This document shows positions 41,601 to 52,362 of a stretch of 64,000 nucleotides of DNA, piece after piece. Where the stretch lies: contig OX337235.1 in NCBI GenBank assembly GCA_946965045.2, positions 2,247,508 to 2,311,507 on the forward strand, in the 5' to 3' direction. Position 1 is the first letter of the stretch. Every line of letters starts with the position of its first letter. This DNA is from Epithemia pelagica (Eukaryota > Bacillariophyta > Bacillariophyceae > Surirellales > Surirellaceae). Below the pieces are notes generated by a model, which saw only the letters and a program-made list of their open reading frames with translations, did not search any database and had not been told where the DNA came from. The position numbers and the translations under genes were made by a program.

Positions 41601-42915
41601 ACATGATGGACGACATAAAGCAAGACTTGTCGCAGATGGACATCTCACAAAAGAACCTGTTGAGACAATCTATTCAGGTGTTGTTTCCATTCGCAACCTC
41701 CGCATTGCCTTATTCCTGGGTACTTTGAATGACTTGGAAATATGGGGAGCAGATATTGGAAACGCATATCTGGAAGCCTTGATAGGGGAGAAGATCTTCA
41801 TTGTCGCAGGACCTGAATTCAAGGAATTAGAAGGTCACATCCTGATTATATACAAGGCACTTTATGGATTGAAGTCATCAGGCGCACGCTGGCATGATGT
41901 CTTATTCGATGTTTTGACAGACATGGGATTTTCACCAAGCAAAGCAGATCCGGATATCTGGATGAGGAAAGCACCTGGAGAAGACTGTTACGAATACATT
42001 GCCGTATATGTTGATGACTTAGCCATTATTTCTACTGATCCTGGGAATATCTGCAAGATCCTGAAGGAGAAATACAACTTCAAACTCAAAGGAGATGGAC
42101 CTATTGATTTCCACTTGGGATGTTGTTACACCAAGGATTCTGATGGAACATTAGTAGCAGATCCAAGACGCTACATTGGTAAGATGATGGACACTTTCAA
42201 ACGAATCTTCAAGGAGAAACCCAAGAAAGCCAAAACACCTCTTATTGGTGGAGACCATCCTGAATTGGATGATTCTGAGCTCCTTGATGAAGAAGGTACT
42301 AGCCATTTCCAAACTCTGATTGGGGACGTCTTCACCGCTACAATGACGCTGTCACGCTTTCGTGCTGCTCCGAGGAAAGGACATCTTGATAGAGCCAAGC
42401 GTATCTATGGATACCTTGCACATCTCCCAGAGGGCGCAATCAGATTTAGGATTGGAGAGCCTGATTATTCAAGTCTTCCTACCCAAGAATTTGATTGGAC
42501 TCGCACTGTCTATTCGAATGCAAGTGAACGTATTCCTGAAGACTGCCCAACACCTCTTGGCCGCTATGTTACCACAACTCATTATGTTGATGCCAATCTC
42601 ATGCATGACATAGTCACTGGTAAATCCGTCACTGCTGTTCTACATTTGTTGAACGGAACACCTATTGACTGGTACAGCAAGAGACAGAGCACGGTGGAAA
42701 CTGCTACCTATGGATCCGAGTTTGTGGCTGCAAGGACAGCAATAGATCAGATTACAGAATTACGACATTCTCTCCGCTACCTTGGAGTACCTATCCGAGA
42801 GCAAAGTTACATGTACGGAGATATCAGATCTGTTGTGCTCAATGCAACCGTTCCTCATTCCATACTATCCAAGAGACACCATCTTCTGTCATACCACCGA
42901 GTTGGCTTCTGTTAG
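38651..42915 (+). pseudogene. pol: element B pol, broken
   Basis: Protease motif LIDRGANGGLAGSD at about 39190. A frameshift lies near 40030, with a TGA at 40111-40113 in the integrase. The integrase then reads DTLVTDIYG (first Asp), LISDGGSS (second Asp) and KAENRYQTVK (Glu). A TGA at 40738-40740 follows. A last intact stretch from 40741, with an ATG at 40834, encodes reverse transcriptase (DVKHDGRHKARLVADG, YGLKSSGARWHD, YVDD box in IAVYVDDLAII) and RNase H (YVDANL, STVETATYGSEFVAAR). The stop TAG overlaps the first bases of the 3' LTR. Confidence 0.88.
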
Positions 42916-43693
42916 AATTCTCACCGTCTACGGTGGTTAGATTCTACATCTCATCGATTCCCCATGTCACATAGCCTTGTGCTATCGCATCATGCCATCT
43001 AGCTTCGAGCTATGTTCCCTAGCTTCGCGCTATATCGATCTATATTTCTTTGCAAATCATGAAAAGTGAGAATAGATTGACGAACTCACTCTTAAGACTA
43101 AACTGGGTCGTGCGGTATTACAACGGACGTTAATTTGGTCGTTGCTCGGACATTATACTAACGCCCTAAGCGTACGCGCCCGAAATCATCGAGCGCGCCC
43201 AAGCGACATCCAAGCGCCGTCGGCATCTATCCGACCCAACGGTCTAAGTATCCCAAGCACGACACACGATCACGCGAGACCATATTTCCATTCCCACAAT
43301 CTCCAAATTGTCAACAAGCTGCGCGCCATGAAAACAACTATGCCAATCCAAAGCAAGAGCTGTTGACCCTGTATATGTTATCCGTCCACATATACACGTC
43401 ATATACATCACATGAATCGACTCCAACTATTCCAAACCTGTTGCCGCCAAGAACCTATGACACATGACCCTTGGCAGGACCGAACATTTCACGTAGACCT
43501 ATCGTAGTAATCAACACACAATCTAACAATATCACCATTTATCACATCCTCTTTTGTGTCCCGACTATCCTTTTGATAGACTACAACTTGCTCTCCTCTC
43601 TTACCCGTGGAGAGGTTTGTATCGGTTGGTGACTACCTGATTGTCTGCTCTACCGAGCATCAATGTCCCTACGATTCAGAAAGAATTGTAACA
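42910..43693 (+). repeat. 3' LTR of element B (784 bp)
   Basis: Reads TGTTAGAATTCTCACCG to AGAATTGTAACA. The first 39 bp form an imperfect palindrome (TGTTAGAAT on the left arm, AGATTCTACA on the right). Followed by the TTTTG target duplication at 43694-43698. Confidence 0.88.
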
Positions 43694-44964
43694 TTTTGGT
43701 GGGACATTGTTACGGAGCCAATTCGGACGGGGTGGTTTGCTCGGGGATCCGCTTTCTTGGTTTCCTTGGCGTTTCCCATCGGTCGCCGTCTTCTTGGATC
43801 GGTTCTGTTGCTTTTTCAGGGACTCCACTTGGGTCTGCAGCGCTAACACTTCTTTCTGTTGTTCTGTCGGCTGTTCCCATTCGTTCCTGGTTAGTCGCGT
43901 CTTGTAGAAGTTAACTGCCCGCAACATGAGTGTTGGGGCATCAACCTCGACTGATCCGTCCTCATGGCTGTTCTCAATGCCTTGGAGATAGACCTTGAAT
44001 TTGTCATCTTCCACGGCTCTGTAGCCTTTGAACAGGTTGACTACTAGATCGCTTGTGTTATGGCCTCTTGCTTTCAGACCATCGACTTGACTCTGGACGT
44101 AGGCGTTGAAAGCGACTAGGTCGCTTCCATTCTCCCTGATGTACTCGTCCAAGTTTGTCAAATTGAGTCTGATTGTTGATACTGTCGCGTTTGAGTCGAG
44201 GTAACTCTCGCGGACAATAATCTTAAACAAGCAGGCTCCCGCATCCATCCCATCTACCGTGTATTGGGATCGCCAGATTTGGATGCGTTGTGCTCCCTTC
44301 GCTTTAGGGAGTTCATCAGGAGGTCAAAGAGGATCTTGGAGTTTTGACTCATCCTGGATTCTTGGCTCAGGATCTCCTTCTCCCACTTGGTGATGTCTTC
44401 CAGATGAGCTCTTCCGTAGTCCTTGATAATGTTGATGGCTCCATCGTTTGTGGGATTCCTTGGGTCCTTTGGTAGCATGGCATTTCCATGCGTAGTTGGT
44501 GAGTCGAGCATGCCTAGGTCCTTAGCTCGGTTTAGCAGTAGCGTGATGAACAGCTGGAACTTGCTCGGCTCGACGTCAAATTTGTCTTCGCTACTGGAGA
44601 ACAGGGACCGAGTCGCATTCTCGTAGTACTTGCGTCCTTCCTTCTGATGGAAGTTCAGCGTTTGATCCGTCCTTGCTTGCAACGGTGTGCGAATGAACGG
44701 ATTCCCTCCCGGAGGTGCTGCTCCCCCAGGAGCTCCCATGGCTGCGACTGCGCGGTCGATCGCCATCACGATTCGTTGTGTGGCGCTACCTAGCGCGTCG
44801 ACAAGGTCTTGATTCATCACTTGACGTGCCTCGAGGTAATCGTCTTCCTCTTCCTCCTCCTCTTGCTCGTTGGGGTTTCCTTGATTGCCCGCAACTGCTT
44901 CTTCTTCGTCTTCCGGCGCTCCGACGCCGCGTCGTGGATCTTCGCCGCGAGTGCGACGTGCCAT
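43694..44964 (-). pseudogene. gag: 5' part of element A gag, frameshifted and interrupted
   Basis: Starts at ATG 44964 (MARRTRGED), after an acidic N-terminus. The capsid-like part is helical (FQLFITLLLNRAKDLGML, ILFDLLMNSLKRR). At about 44256 a one-base deletion turns an expected CGG-TGG-GAT into CGG-TAG-AT, creating a stop and a frameshift. The second frame continues MDAGACLFKIIVRESYLDS to the element B insertion at 43694. The 3' end of the gene is at 35313-35623. Confidence 0.85.
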
Positions 44965-45048
44965 TGTTGTGCTTGCGAATACTTCGGAAGGTCCGAAGGC
45001 GATTGATCGAGACTGTCGAGTGAACTGCACTTTAGCGCAGAGGAAGCG

Positions 45049-45223
45049 TGTGAAAACTCTCCTACGGCCCAAGTAGATGAGTTGGACTCAGGTGGCAAAA
45101 GAGATTATGGTTAAGATCTAGAATGTTTGGATCTTTTAGGGATAGTGTAAAGGTCCCCAAAATTGTGTCGCGTATACGTTGTGACCGTTGAGCACGCGAG
45201 GCGAGAATGCCATTATTTCAACA
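45049..45223 (-). repeat. 5' LTR of element A
   Basis: Copy of 30251-30425 with three substitutions, followed outside by TGAGGG. About 98 percent identity suggests a fairly recent insertion. Confidence 0.9.
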
Positions 45224-45558
45224 TGAGGGTTTCTTGCACAACAAGAGGAAAAAGAGAGACAGTTGACCATGAACGAAATCATGCAACAGAAATTAGAAAT
45301 TAGGAGTAGGTCTCTATCTGTTGAAATTCATATAAATTTTTGTATGTAGACCCACGAAACAGTTTCCACACAGCGTTAGGTTGGAGAAAGAGCGAAAATA
45401 TTTTTTGTGGCCTAGGATCAAGGAACACGTAGGTGCAAGATTAAAATTGTTGTCTATAAGAGCTATGTATTGTGGTTTACTCAGGCCCCAAGCCATTGTG
45501 GATTGAAGATTACATAATATATAATATCCCGCAGTCCTCTAGCAGAACAAACGCAGGT
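45224..45558. other. intergenic, right flank of element A
   Basis: AT-rich sequence between the retroelement and the next gene's 3' end, with one TTAGGAGTAGG motif near 45300. No gene was seen. Confidence 0.5.
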
Positions 45559-46728
45559 TCATATATCAGAGCCACGGGGGCTAACTGTTGCAGCTGCTAC
45601 TCGAGCAACTGCCACCCCATGAGCAAAACAACGAGATGCCAAACTTGCCTCCGAGCATTCCTTGAAAAGCTTCTCATTGTCTGTATCATCATCCAGAGGC
45701 AAAGGCATTTTCATAACCCGGCGTCTTTCACGTTCATCGCGCAGTTTATCCAATAGGTCCAATACTCGTCCCCGTCGCCGATTCCCGTCGAATCGGATCT
45801 CGTCAGCCAGTAGATGCTCTAGACCAACAAGCTGTGCTGTTTCCTTGTATAAGTCTTTAAGGCTATGTACCATGAGTTTGTAAGAGGGGGAGTTGTTATC
45901 ATGGATGCATTCGTCTGATTCCGCATTGCAACCAACATCATAAGCTCGTATCATTTTCTTTCGCCATACTTCGGTTCTTCGTTTAAGCTTCGTAGTAATG
46001 TCATCCACAAGAGTTTCAAGTTCGGTTCTAAACGACTCCAAATGGTATCTGTCAAACCAAAGTTCATGGACCTCGTCTTCGCTCAAGACATTGTTCTCGT
46101 ATGAAACATTCAAGGCCTCATCGAAACTCACCGTTTTCCGACAGGTTGGTCTGTCGGTAGACTCAGTCTTGACAATGCTCTTCTTCCTCGGGGGAACGGG
46201 AGAAAGCCCTAATGCCATCCCTCCATCCATACTCCCTCGCCGTTTCACATTGGACGAGCGAGAGGAAACAGAGGTCATGGACGACCTTCTTGACACTCGT
46301 CTTTTTGTTGGGAAATCAGATCCGCTTTTTGATCGTTGCTTCAAGCTGGAACGTCTATCCCGTGGTGCTTTCTTGTTTCTGCTGTAGGGTTCCTCCTCTG
46401 GAGTCTCCGAGGATGATTCAAGCATCTGACTAGCCCTCTCCCTTCGTTTTGACCCTTCGTCTTTCCTCTTGCTTGACTTCCGTTCTTCTTTCCTCTTGCT
46501 GGATGACTTTCCATCCTCGTCTCGTTTAGAAGAAGTTCCATCTTCCTTCATACTACTTTTCTTCTTCTTCTTCTTTTTGATTGCATTTGATCCTCCATCA
46601 GACGAAGCGCTCGATGCATTCGCCACTAAAAAGGTTGACTCATTTGAGCCATCCGAAACCTCGTCCACCACAAGGGCTTCGACACCACTCCTGGTACTGT
46701 CAATGTGCGGACCAATTCTCATTGGCAT
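45559..46728 (-). CDS. basic, Ser/Lys-rich protein with conserved C-terminal half
   Basis: 389 residues from ATG 46728. Residues 45-165 are low complexity: Lys runs (seven in a row), then repeated SSKRKEE-type and RRSSM-type segments that would be good phosphorylation sites and nuclear signals. The C-terminal half looks folded: KTVSFDEALNVSYENNVLSE, then ELWFDRYHLESFRTELETL, a helical region and a probable coiled coil (RVLDLLDKLRDERERRR). The arrangement VSFDE followed by ELWFDRYHLESF looks like a conserved diatom-type family, from memory of similar proteins, with no known function. A nuclear location is inferred. Confidence 0.7.
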   Translation of the reverse strand: MPMRIGPHIDSTRSGVEALVVDEVSDGSNESTFLVANASSASSDGGSNAIKKKKKKKSSMKEDGTSSKRDEDGKSSSKRKEERKSSKRKDEGSKRRERASQMLESSSETPEEEPYSRNKKAPRDRRSSLKQRSKSGSDFPTKRRVSRRSSMTSVSSRSSNVKRRGSMDGGMALGLSPVPPRKKSIVKTESTDRPTCRKTVSFDEALNVSYENNVLSEDEVHELWFDRYHLESFRTELETLVDDITTKLKRRTEVWRKKMIRAYDVGCNAESDECIHDNNSPSYKLMVHSLKDLYKETAQLVGLEHLLADEIRFDGNRRRGRVLDLLDKLRDERERRRVMKMPLPLDDDTDNEKLFKECSEASLASRCFAHGVAVARVAAATVSPRGSDI

Positions 46729-47346
46729 TGTCGATGCAACTCCTCTTGTTTACGTGGGATGAATGAAAGACGAGTTGTTCAAGGCGTGCAAATGGTGTTA
46801 GTGGACGTTCGAATCGGTAATGCAAGAAGAGTGGTAAGGTCAGAGCGGCGAAAGCGATCTCACTCTTGCTCACCTTTGGAGTCCAAGATGCGAAATACTA
46901 CAGTAAAAATGGAACAACATTTAAAATGTACTCGTAGTAGGCCGTTTTTCAGGTGTAGGGCCCCAAAATGCATTATGGCAGGTTGGGACTTGACAGTCAG
47001 TACGAGTAGAGTCTGAAAAGCCCTAAGTATTGTAAGATATTCTATTGCTCCGTACCAACTAGCAAAAGACACCAGAGACTGCAATTAACCCCCTTAATCG
47101 TTAATGAAACCTTTTTCGATATCAGATTTAATGATATCCATATCATATAGATCTAAGCCCCCGTGACTTCAGTCACTTTCAAAAACTATTGCCTTTTCCG
47201 GGGGAATTATATGCGACCCAAACTTCACATAAGTCCCTTCAAGGAATCAACGTCAAACAGGATCCAAGTATTCGTGACTCAAAAGATACATGTTCCGTCA
47301 GTGTCAACACCGCAAGAGCTACTTTTGATTGGACACCAGTTCGACG
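46729..47346. other. intergenic, divergent promoter region
   Basis: About 0.6 kb between divergent genes, AT-rich around 47090-47155. Small frames here lack domains. Confidence 0.5.
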
Positions 47347-49171
47347 ATGATGCCTCCGTTTCACCGTTCAATGGCCACCTTTGTTGCCTTTCTTTTCTTC
47401 TGGTCGGTTGCGGTTCAAGCTGAGGGAAGTTTCAGAGCAAGGCGCGCAGGGACCTCGTTGGCAGTTTCCCACACAACGACACTCCCGAAAGATACCGACA
47501 AGCCATTCTTGACACGCTACTGCAAAGAAACCAAAAGGTATGTTACAGGAACAGTGAGCTTTCTCTCTTTGATAGATTATTTGCTGACAAATGTCCCGTT
47601 GTATTGTTTGAACTGCTGTCGTTCACTCGATCGTCGATATGTGTTGACAGCCTTCCGTCCATTCCACGCGGTGGAGCTAGTAAAAAAGAGGAAGAAGGTG
47701 ATTCATGGGAGCTTTCTGGTAAAAAAGTTTCCGTTGCACTGTTTGCGTTTGCCCTGCAGCAAGTGCTGACCAGGATTATCGATCCTAAGCAAGCTTCGCT
47801 TCCATCCCCTTCGAAAAAAGGACGAGTCATCGATAATGTGGTCGAAGGAACCACGGGGGCTAGTGAAACATCCGACGGAGCTACAATGCCAGAACATGTT
47901 TTGTAAGTGAACCACAGGATCCTCGTCCTCTAATATGATACGAAACTGACGCAAAATGTGTGTTGAACGAATCCTGCAGCAATATGGTCAAGGGAATTGT
48001 TGGCGTTGGAGTGCTGAGTATTCCATCTGGTATTGCTGCGTTTGGCAATCATAAATCCGCTATTATTCCAGCAGTCACGATTATTGCCTTGATCGGAGTA
48101 TTGTCGGCCATTGGTTTTTCTTGGACGGGAGAAGTTTGTGACGTGTTGGTCCAGGACAAGACGAATGAAATTTCTGCTCCGTCGTACCGCGAAGCCTGGA
48201 GCTACAGTATTTCCGACGAGTCGTCATGGATTCCAGCCGTGTCTACAACGAGTATGACCTTCATTGCCTGTTTGTGTTTCTCGATGGTTCTAGCGGACAG
48301 TTTGACTGATCTTGTGAAACCGATAGTGTCTGCTGCAGGAAGAACTTCAGTGTTATGGACCGTGACTGGAATCATTCTATTGCCTTTGTGTTGGATGAAA
48401 GATCTGAAGAGTTTGGCACCCTTCTCTCTCCTGGGTGTATTGGGTATGGCGTACACCGGGCTAGCCATGGCTGGTCGTTTCTTGCATGGCAGCTATGAGC
48501 TCGGTTCACCATTGCTGCAGCAGATCCCAAGCAATATGCGACCTTCCTTTGGAAAAGACGGATGGAAGTCGGTCTTCAAGCCCAGCAGTATCACCCTTGT
48601 GTCAATGCTGAGTACTGCCTACATGTGTCATTACAATGCGCCGAAATTTTATAATGAGCTGAAGGACAACACAATTCCTCGTTTCAATACCGCCGTTGCA
48701 GCTGGATTTGCCCTAAGCATTCTCATGACTTGCTTTATTGCATGTGTTGGCTTTGCCACCTTCGGTTCCAACAGCAATGGATTCATTCTCAACAACTACG
48801 CTCCTAACGATTTGTTCATGAGTCTCAGTCGTGTGGCTGTGGCTCTTTCGCTTACCTTCAGCTACCCTCTTTGCTTTCAAGGATTGCGCGATGGTGTACT
48901 GGATGTCCTGCAAGTCGAAGATCGTTCCCTGTCGAATTTGAATTCCGCGACTGTTGCCCTTTTGTTGGGTTTGACCCTCCTTGCCACACTCCTCAAGGAT
49001 GTGAGCACGGTCCTGGCGTTGACAGGTGCTACACTGGGAAATCTATTGTGTTACATCTTCCCGGCGATCATGTACGGACGAGTCAATCCCAAGGTACGAC
49101 TTCCAGCCGTGATTCTGGGCACCACTGGAGTTGTTCTTGGAGTCATCGGTATCAAGCTCGCACTTGAATAG
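47347..49171 (+). CDS. amino-acid transporter, SLC38/AAAP family, three exons
   Basis: Exons 47347-47537, 47651-47902 and 47980-49171 give 544 residues. Both introns follow GT-AG (GTATGT to TTGACAG, GTAAGT to CCTGCAG) and keep frame. Exon 1 encodes a signal-peptide-like start (MATFVAFLFFWSVAVQA). The transporter core begins at the exon 2-3 junction with FNMVKGIVGVGVLSIPSGIAAFG, the conserved first helix of the AAAP family, and about ten further hydrophobic helices follow. SLC38-type proteins move neutral amino acids with sodium or protons. The cleavable leader ahead of the first helix is unusual and may direct it to an internal membrane. Substrate and membrane are unknown. Confidence 0.85.
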
Positions 49172-49470
49172 ATTTAACGTCATTTATCGAAAGAGTCATT
49201 CGTTGGTGTTGATCAGGGTTAGGATGAATGTTCATTGTTCATGGAAGCAGCAGACCCAGGATAGACCTTTATAGCAACAAACTCCTACTCCTAGAGGAGT
49301 TAGAGGTGTTGAACTACAAGAGAATTAGGAGTAGTTTACGAGAGGTGTAGCTTTTTCCACCGTTCGAAGCACGTTCCTTCCTCCAGTCCAACCAAGAGTC
49401 CCCCAGAAATTGTTCGATATGGGGATGTCAACAAAGATGCCGACCTGAACAGGGAGAAAAGACGTCGAAC

Positions 49471-51882
49471 ATGGCTCCTAACAATGCCTTGGCCGAAAGA
49501 AGGAAAGCGGAAACACAAAAGAATCAAGGTAGCACGACAGTGTTGGCCGCTGGCACCGTCGAAGCCCGTGGTACTGGATCGAGTAGTAGTAGTCATGTGA
49601 TCGAGGCCGAAATCCAACAATTTTTGGACGGACAGGGAAAGCTTTCAGCGTATGCAGAAACCAGAGCTTTCTTCACCCTTTGGACGTTCCTCACGCGGCT
49701 TCCTGGTCCTACGTGGACAGACCACCATCCTGGATTTCTTATGCGTGGAGCTGCCTACTTCCCACTGGCTGGATTTCTCATTGGAATGTTTGTTAGTGTC
49801 TTTGCAGATTTCGCTCACGTTGTTCTGGGGCTGCCTTTGATCGTCTCTGTCCTAATGAGTACAGCGGCGAGCTTTTGGGTCACGGGATGCTTCCACGAAG
49901 ATGGATTGGCGGATGCGTCGGATGGGATTGGTGGAGGATGGTCGCGAAATCAAATTTTGACCATCATGACAGATACCCGTCTTGGCACCTATGGTTGTGC
50001 AGTATTGCTTTTTTATGTGATGGCCAAAGTTCATTTACTAGCATCTCAAGGTCCATCGTCTTGGGGAGGAATGGTTGGCACTAGTCACGGTGTCGGCCCG
50101 GCCTTACTTGTTACACATGCGGCCGCTCGCAGCGTCGCACCTTATATGATTCGGACCCGTGATTATGTGGATGAAACAGGGCCAAAGTACAAGTTTTACA
50201 AGTTTATGGTACATGCGAAGCATTTGGTGTCTTGGCATCGTGTTGGATTTGCCGTCGGGACCACAGTACTTTTGGGGTTTATTCTGTATGGACCCGTTGT
50301 AACCCTGTTCCTTTTCTTGTCTCTCTGGTGCTTGGCGCACGCATCTGGAGCCTATGGAGAGTACTTGCTAGGAGGTGTCATGGGAGACTTTTTGGGTGCA
50401 ACAATATGTGTTGCTGAGCTTACGTGCTTGACGGTGTTGCGTGTTTCTACTTCTTTGAATCATCCTGGAATCGAGACTTTCATGGGTACACTCAAGGACT
50501 TTACCTCTTCAGCTTCTTGGGGCAACTTTTCGGATCCTTCTCATCCTCTGGGAGTCTTGGCAAGATTTGTGTTGGTGATCACGTTGACGGTGCTGTGGTC
50601 AAGAAATGTCGGTCACCCGAGCGTTGTGGTGCGAGAGACTGTCGCCAAGGCTCAGGACAAAGCATCTGACGAATCAGATGATGGAGAAGTGCGTGTGGCA
50701 TTCCAAGAAGAAAGTCAATCGACTCCGGAATCAAAGACATCAGCGAGGTTGAAAGTAAAAGAAGCTCTCTCTCTATCCGGTTCGACTTTTTCGGACAGAT
50801 ACGAAGCCGCCCGTTCATATTTGGATGGTCTGGCCAAACCAATGGGCTCATTAGGAACTCTTGAAGACTGGGCAGCCAAAGTAGCAGCCCTGCAGGGTAC
50901 TACGAAAATTCAAGTCGACCCTGTTGCCTGCCTCATTTTCGCCGCAGATCATGGCGCTGCGAAATCTGTCGAGGATGGTGGATCTGCATGCTCGGCCTAC
51001 CCACAGGCAGTGACACAAAGCATCATCAAAGGACTGGAAATGGGAATTGCTGGAGCATCCGCCATATCGAAAGCGAACTCAGTTCGTCTTTTTGTCGTAG
51101 ATGTTGGAGTCTGCGGTGCCACCTACAATGGTCCGATTGTACAATCGGCAAAGTCAAAATTGGTTGGTGGTACACGAAACATATGCGTGGAGCCAGCCAT
51201 GACAGTGGAAGAGACCAAACAATGTCTAAAAAGTGGGCGTCTCGAATTGGCGAATGTAGTGGCCAAAGGTCAAGCTAAAGTGGTAGTTCTCGGCGAAGTG
51301 GGGATTGGCAACACAACTGCATCCTCTGCTCTGGCTGCACTTTTGACATCTGCCAAGGTGGACAAGCTTTGTGGAGGAGGAGCCACGACAAGTCGCACTG
51401 TGACTAAGGAGAGTGTGAAAAAGAAGATTCAGCTGGTTCGTCGTGCTGTTGAAATGCACTCCACTTCCTGGCTGAGCAAGAAACTGACTGCTTTGGACGC
51501 ACTCACTCTCGTTGGTGGAGCTGAAATTGCGGCTTTGGTGGGGGCATTTTTGGAGTGCTCGGATCGCCAGATCCCAGTGTTGTGTGATGGCTTTATTGTC
51601 TCGACGGCTGCAATGGTCGCGGTCATGATGGAGCCCAAAGTCTGTCGAGTTATCTTGCTTTCTTCAACCAGCACGGAACCAGGTTACCAGGTGGTTGTCG
51701 AAAAAATTATGGAAATATCGAAAGTCAACAATATTCCAATGTCGCCACCAGCGCTATCCATGGGTCTTCGAATGGGTGAGGCTACGGCTGGCTTAGTGGC
51801 GGTCCCCTTGCTGCGAAGTGCTGCCGCAATGATAAAGGAAATGGGAACAATTGAAGACATTCTAACGGAAGGTCCGAAGTGA
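49471..51882 (+). CDS. cobS-cobT: CobS-CobT fusion, cobalamin nucleotide-loop assembly
   Basis: 803 residues, single exon. Residues 60-380 are CobS (adenosylcobinamide-GDP ribazoletransferase), a multi-pass membrane enzyme: RAFFTLWTFLTRLP, then the Asp-rich HEDGLADASDG at 142-152, TDTRLGTYG at 167-175 and GGVMGDFLGA at 301-310. A charged linker (385-435) leads to CobT, nicotinate-nucleotide-dimethylbenzimidazole phosphoribosyltransferase, at about 437-803: FAADHGAA at 490-497, CSAYPQAVTQ, GEVGIGNTT at 608-616 and RMGEATAG at 767-774 with the catalytic Glu770. CobT activates the lower ligand and CobS attaches it, so one protein covers two steps of remodelling cobinamide or pseudocobalamin. The next gene downstream is MetX-like. 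Confidence 0.93.
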   Translation: MAPNNALAERRKAETQKNQGSTTVLAAGTVEARGTGSSSSSHVIEAEIQQFLDGQGKLSAYAETRAFFTLWTFLTRLPGPTWTDHHPGFLMRGAAYFPLAGFLIGMFVSVFADFAHVVLGLPLIVSVLMSTAASFWVTGCFHEDGLADASDGIGGGWSRNQILTIMTDTRLGTYGCAVLLFYVMAKVHLLASQGPSSWGGMVGTSHGVGPALLVTHAAARSVAPYMIRTRDYVDETGPKYKFYKFMVHAKHLVSWHRVGFAVGTTVLLGFILYGPVVTLFLFLSLWCLAHASGAYGEYLLGGVMGDFLGATICVAELTCLTVLRVSTSLNHPGIETFMGTLKDFTSSASWGNFSDPSHPLGVLARFVLVITLTVLWSRNVGHPSVVVRETVAKAQDKASDESDDGEVRVAFQEESQSTPESKTSARLKVKEALSLSGSTFSDRYEAARSYLDGLAKPMGSLGTLEDWAAKVAALQGTTKIQVDPVACLIFAADHGAAKSVEDGGSACSAYPQAVTQSIIKGLEMGIAGASAISKANSVRLFVVDVGVCGATYNGPIVQSAKSKLVGGTRNICVEPAMTVEETKQCLKSGRLELANVVAKGQAKVVVLGEVGIGNTTASSALAALLTSAKVDKLCGGGATTSRTVTKESVKKKIQLVRRAVEMHSTSWLSKKLTALDALTLVGGAEIAALVGAFLECSDRQIPVLCDGFIVSTAAMVAVMMEPKVCRVILLSSTSTEPGYQVVVEKIMEISKVNNIPMSPPALSMGLRMGEATAGLVAVPLLRSAAAMIKEMGTIEDILTEGPK

Positions 51883-52362
51883 CAAGCAAGAGCGTAGCAA
51901 ATAACAGCTTCCTGACTCTCTAGAGATACAGCGCAATCAGGCGTTCGAGGAAAGCCTCTTCACCACATATCAAACCGTTTCTTTCCACGACTTTGGTCAA
52001 CTTCTGATGAAGTATCCTCCTGCTCCCCTCTACTAGAGCAAGGATTAGGTACTCACATCTCAATCTCACATGCCTTTTCCGATTCATCTATTGGGGACTG
52101 GGGTAGCAGAGGTAGGCGTAGAAGTTTTTCAGCCAGCCAACTTTTTGGTCGTGGTCTCGGAACCGTACGTTTCGACGTAAGTACGTGTTCAGCTGGTGTG
52201 GGAAATTGGGAAAGCGGAAGCAGACAGACGCATGCGAACAACAAAAATTAACATTCATTCCAATCCACAATCCACACACTCGCACGAACGCCGAGACACA
52301 AGGAGAACGAGAACAATACACCAATAAAGTCCACAAAATTCCCTTCTAACACAAGACAGACA
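51883..52362. other. intergenic
   Basis: Spacer between the CobS-CobT gene and the MetX-like gene on the same strand. No B12 riboswitch-like structure was identified by eye. Confidence 0.5.

Larger units (their letters stand above)
35624..43693 (+). mobile_element. Ty1/copia retrotransposon B, nested in gag of element A
   Basis: Starts TGTTAG after TTTTG (35619-35623) and ends GTAACA before TTTTG (43694-43698), a 5-bp target duplication. Internal order is an extra ORF, gag, protease, integrase, reverse transcriptase and RNase H, with integrase before RT as in copia. The pol start has the protease motif LIDRGANGGLAGSD rather than the D-S/T-G-A seen in many copia elements. The pol frame is broken by three TGA codons (one at the gag-pol boundary) and one frameshift. 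The 5' LTR is chimeric. Confidence 0.9.
30251..45223 (-). mobile_element. Ty1/copia retrotransposon A (CoDi-like), host of nested element B
   Basis: Bounded by two 175-bp LTRs (30251-30425 and 45049-45223) that differ at three positions, and flanked on both outer sides by TGAGGG. The order on the minus strand is 5' LTR, gag (two pieces), a protease start, then integrase, reverse transcriptase and RNase H, then 3' LTR. This integrase-before-RT order defines copia elements. Element B (35624-43693) sits inside gag. The stretch between gag and integrase is rearranged or misassembled around a 200-N gap. The element is not functional as sequenced. Confidence 0.9.
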
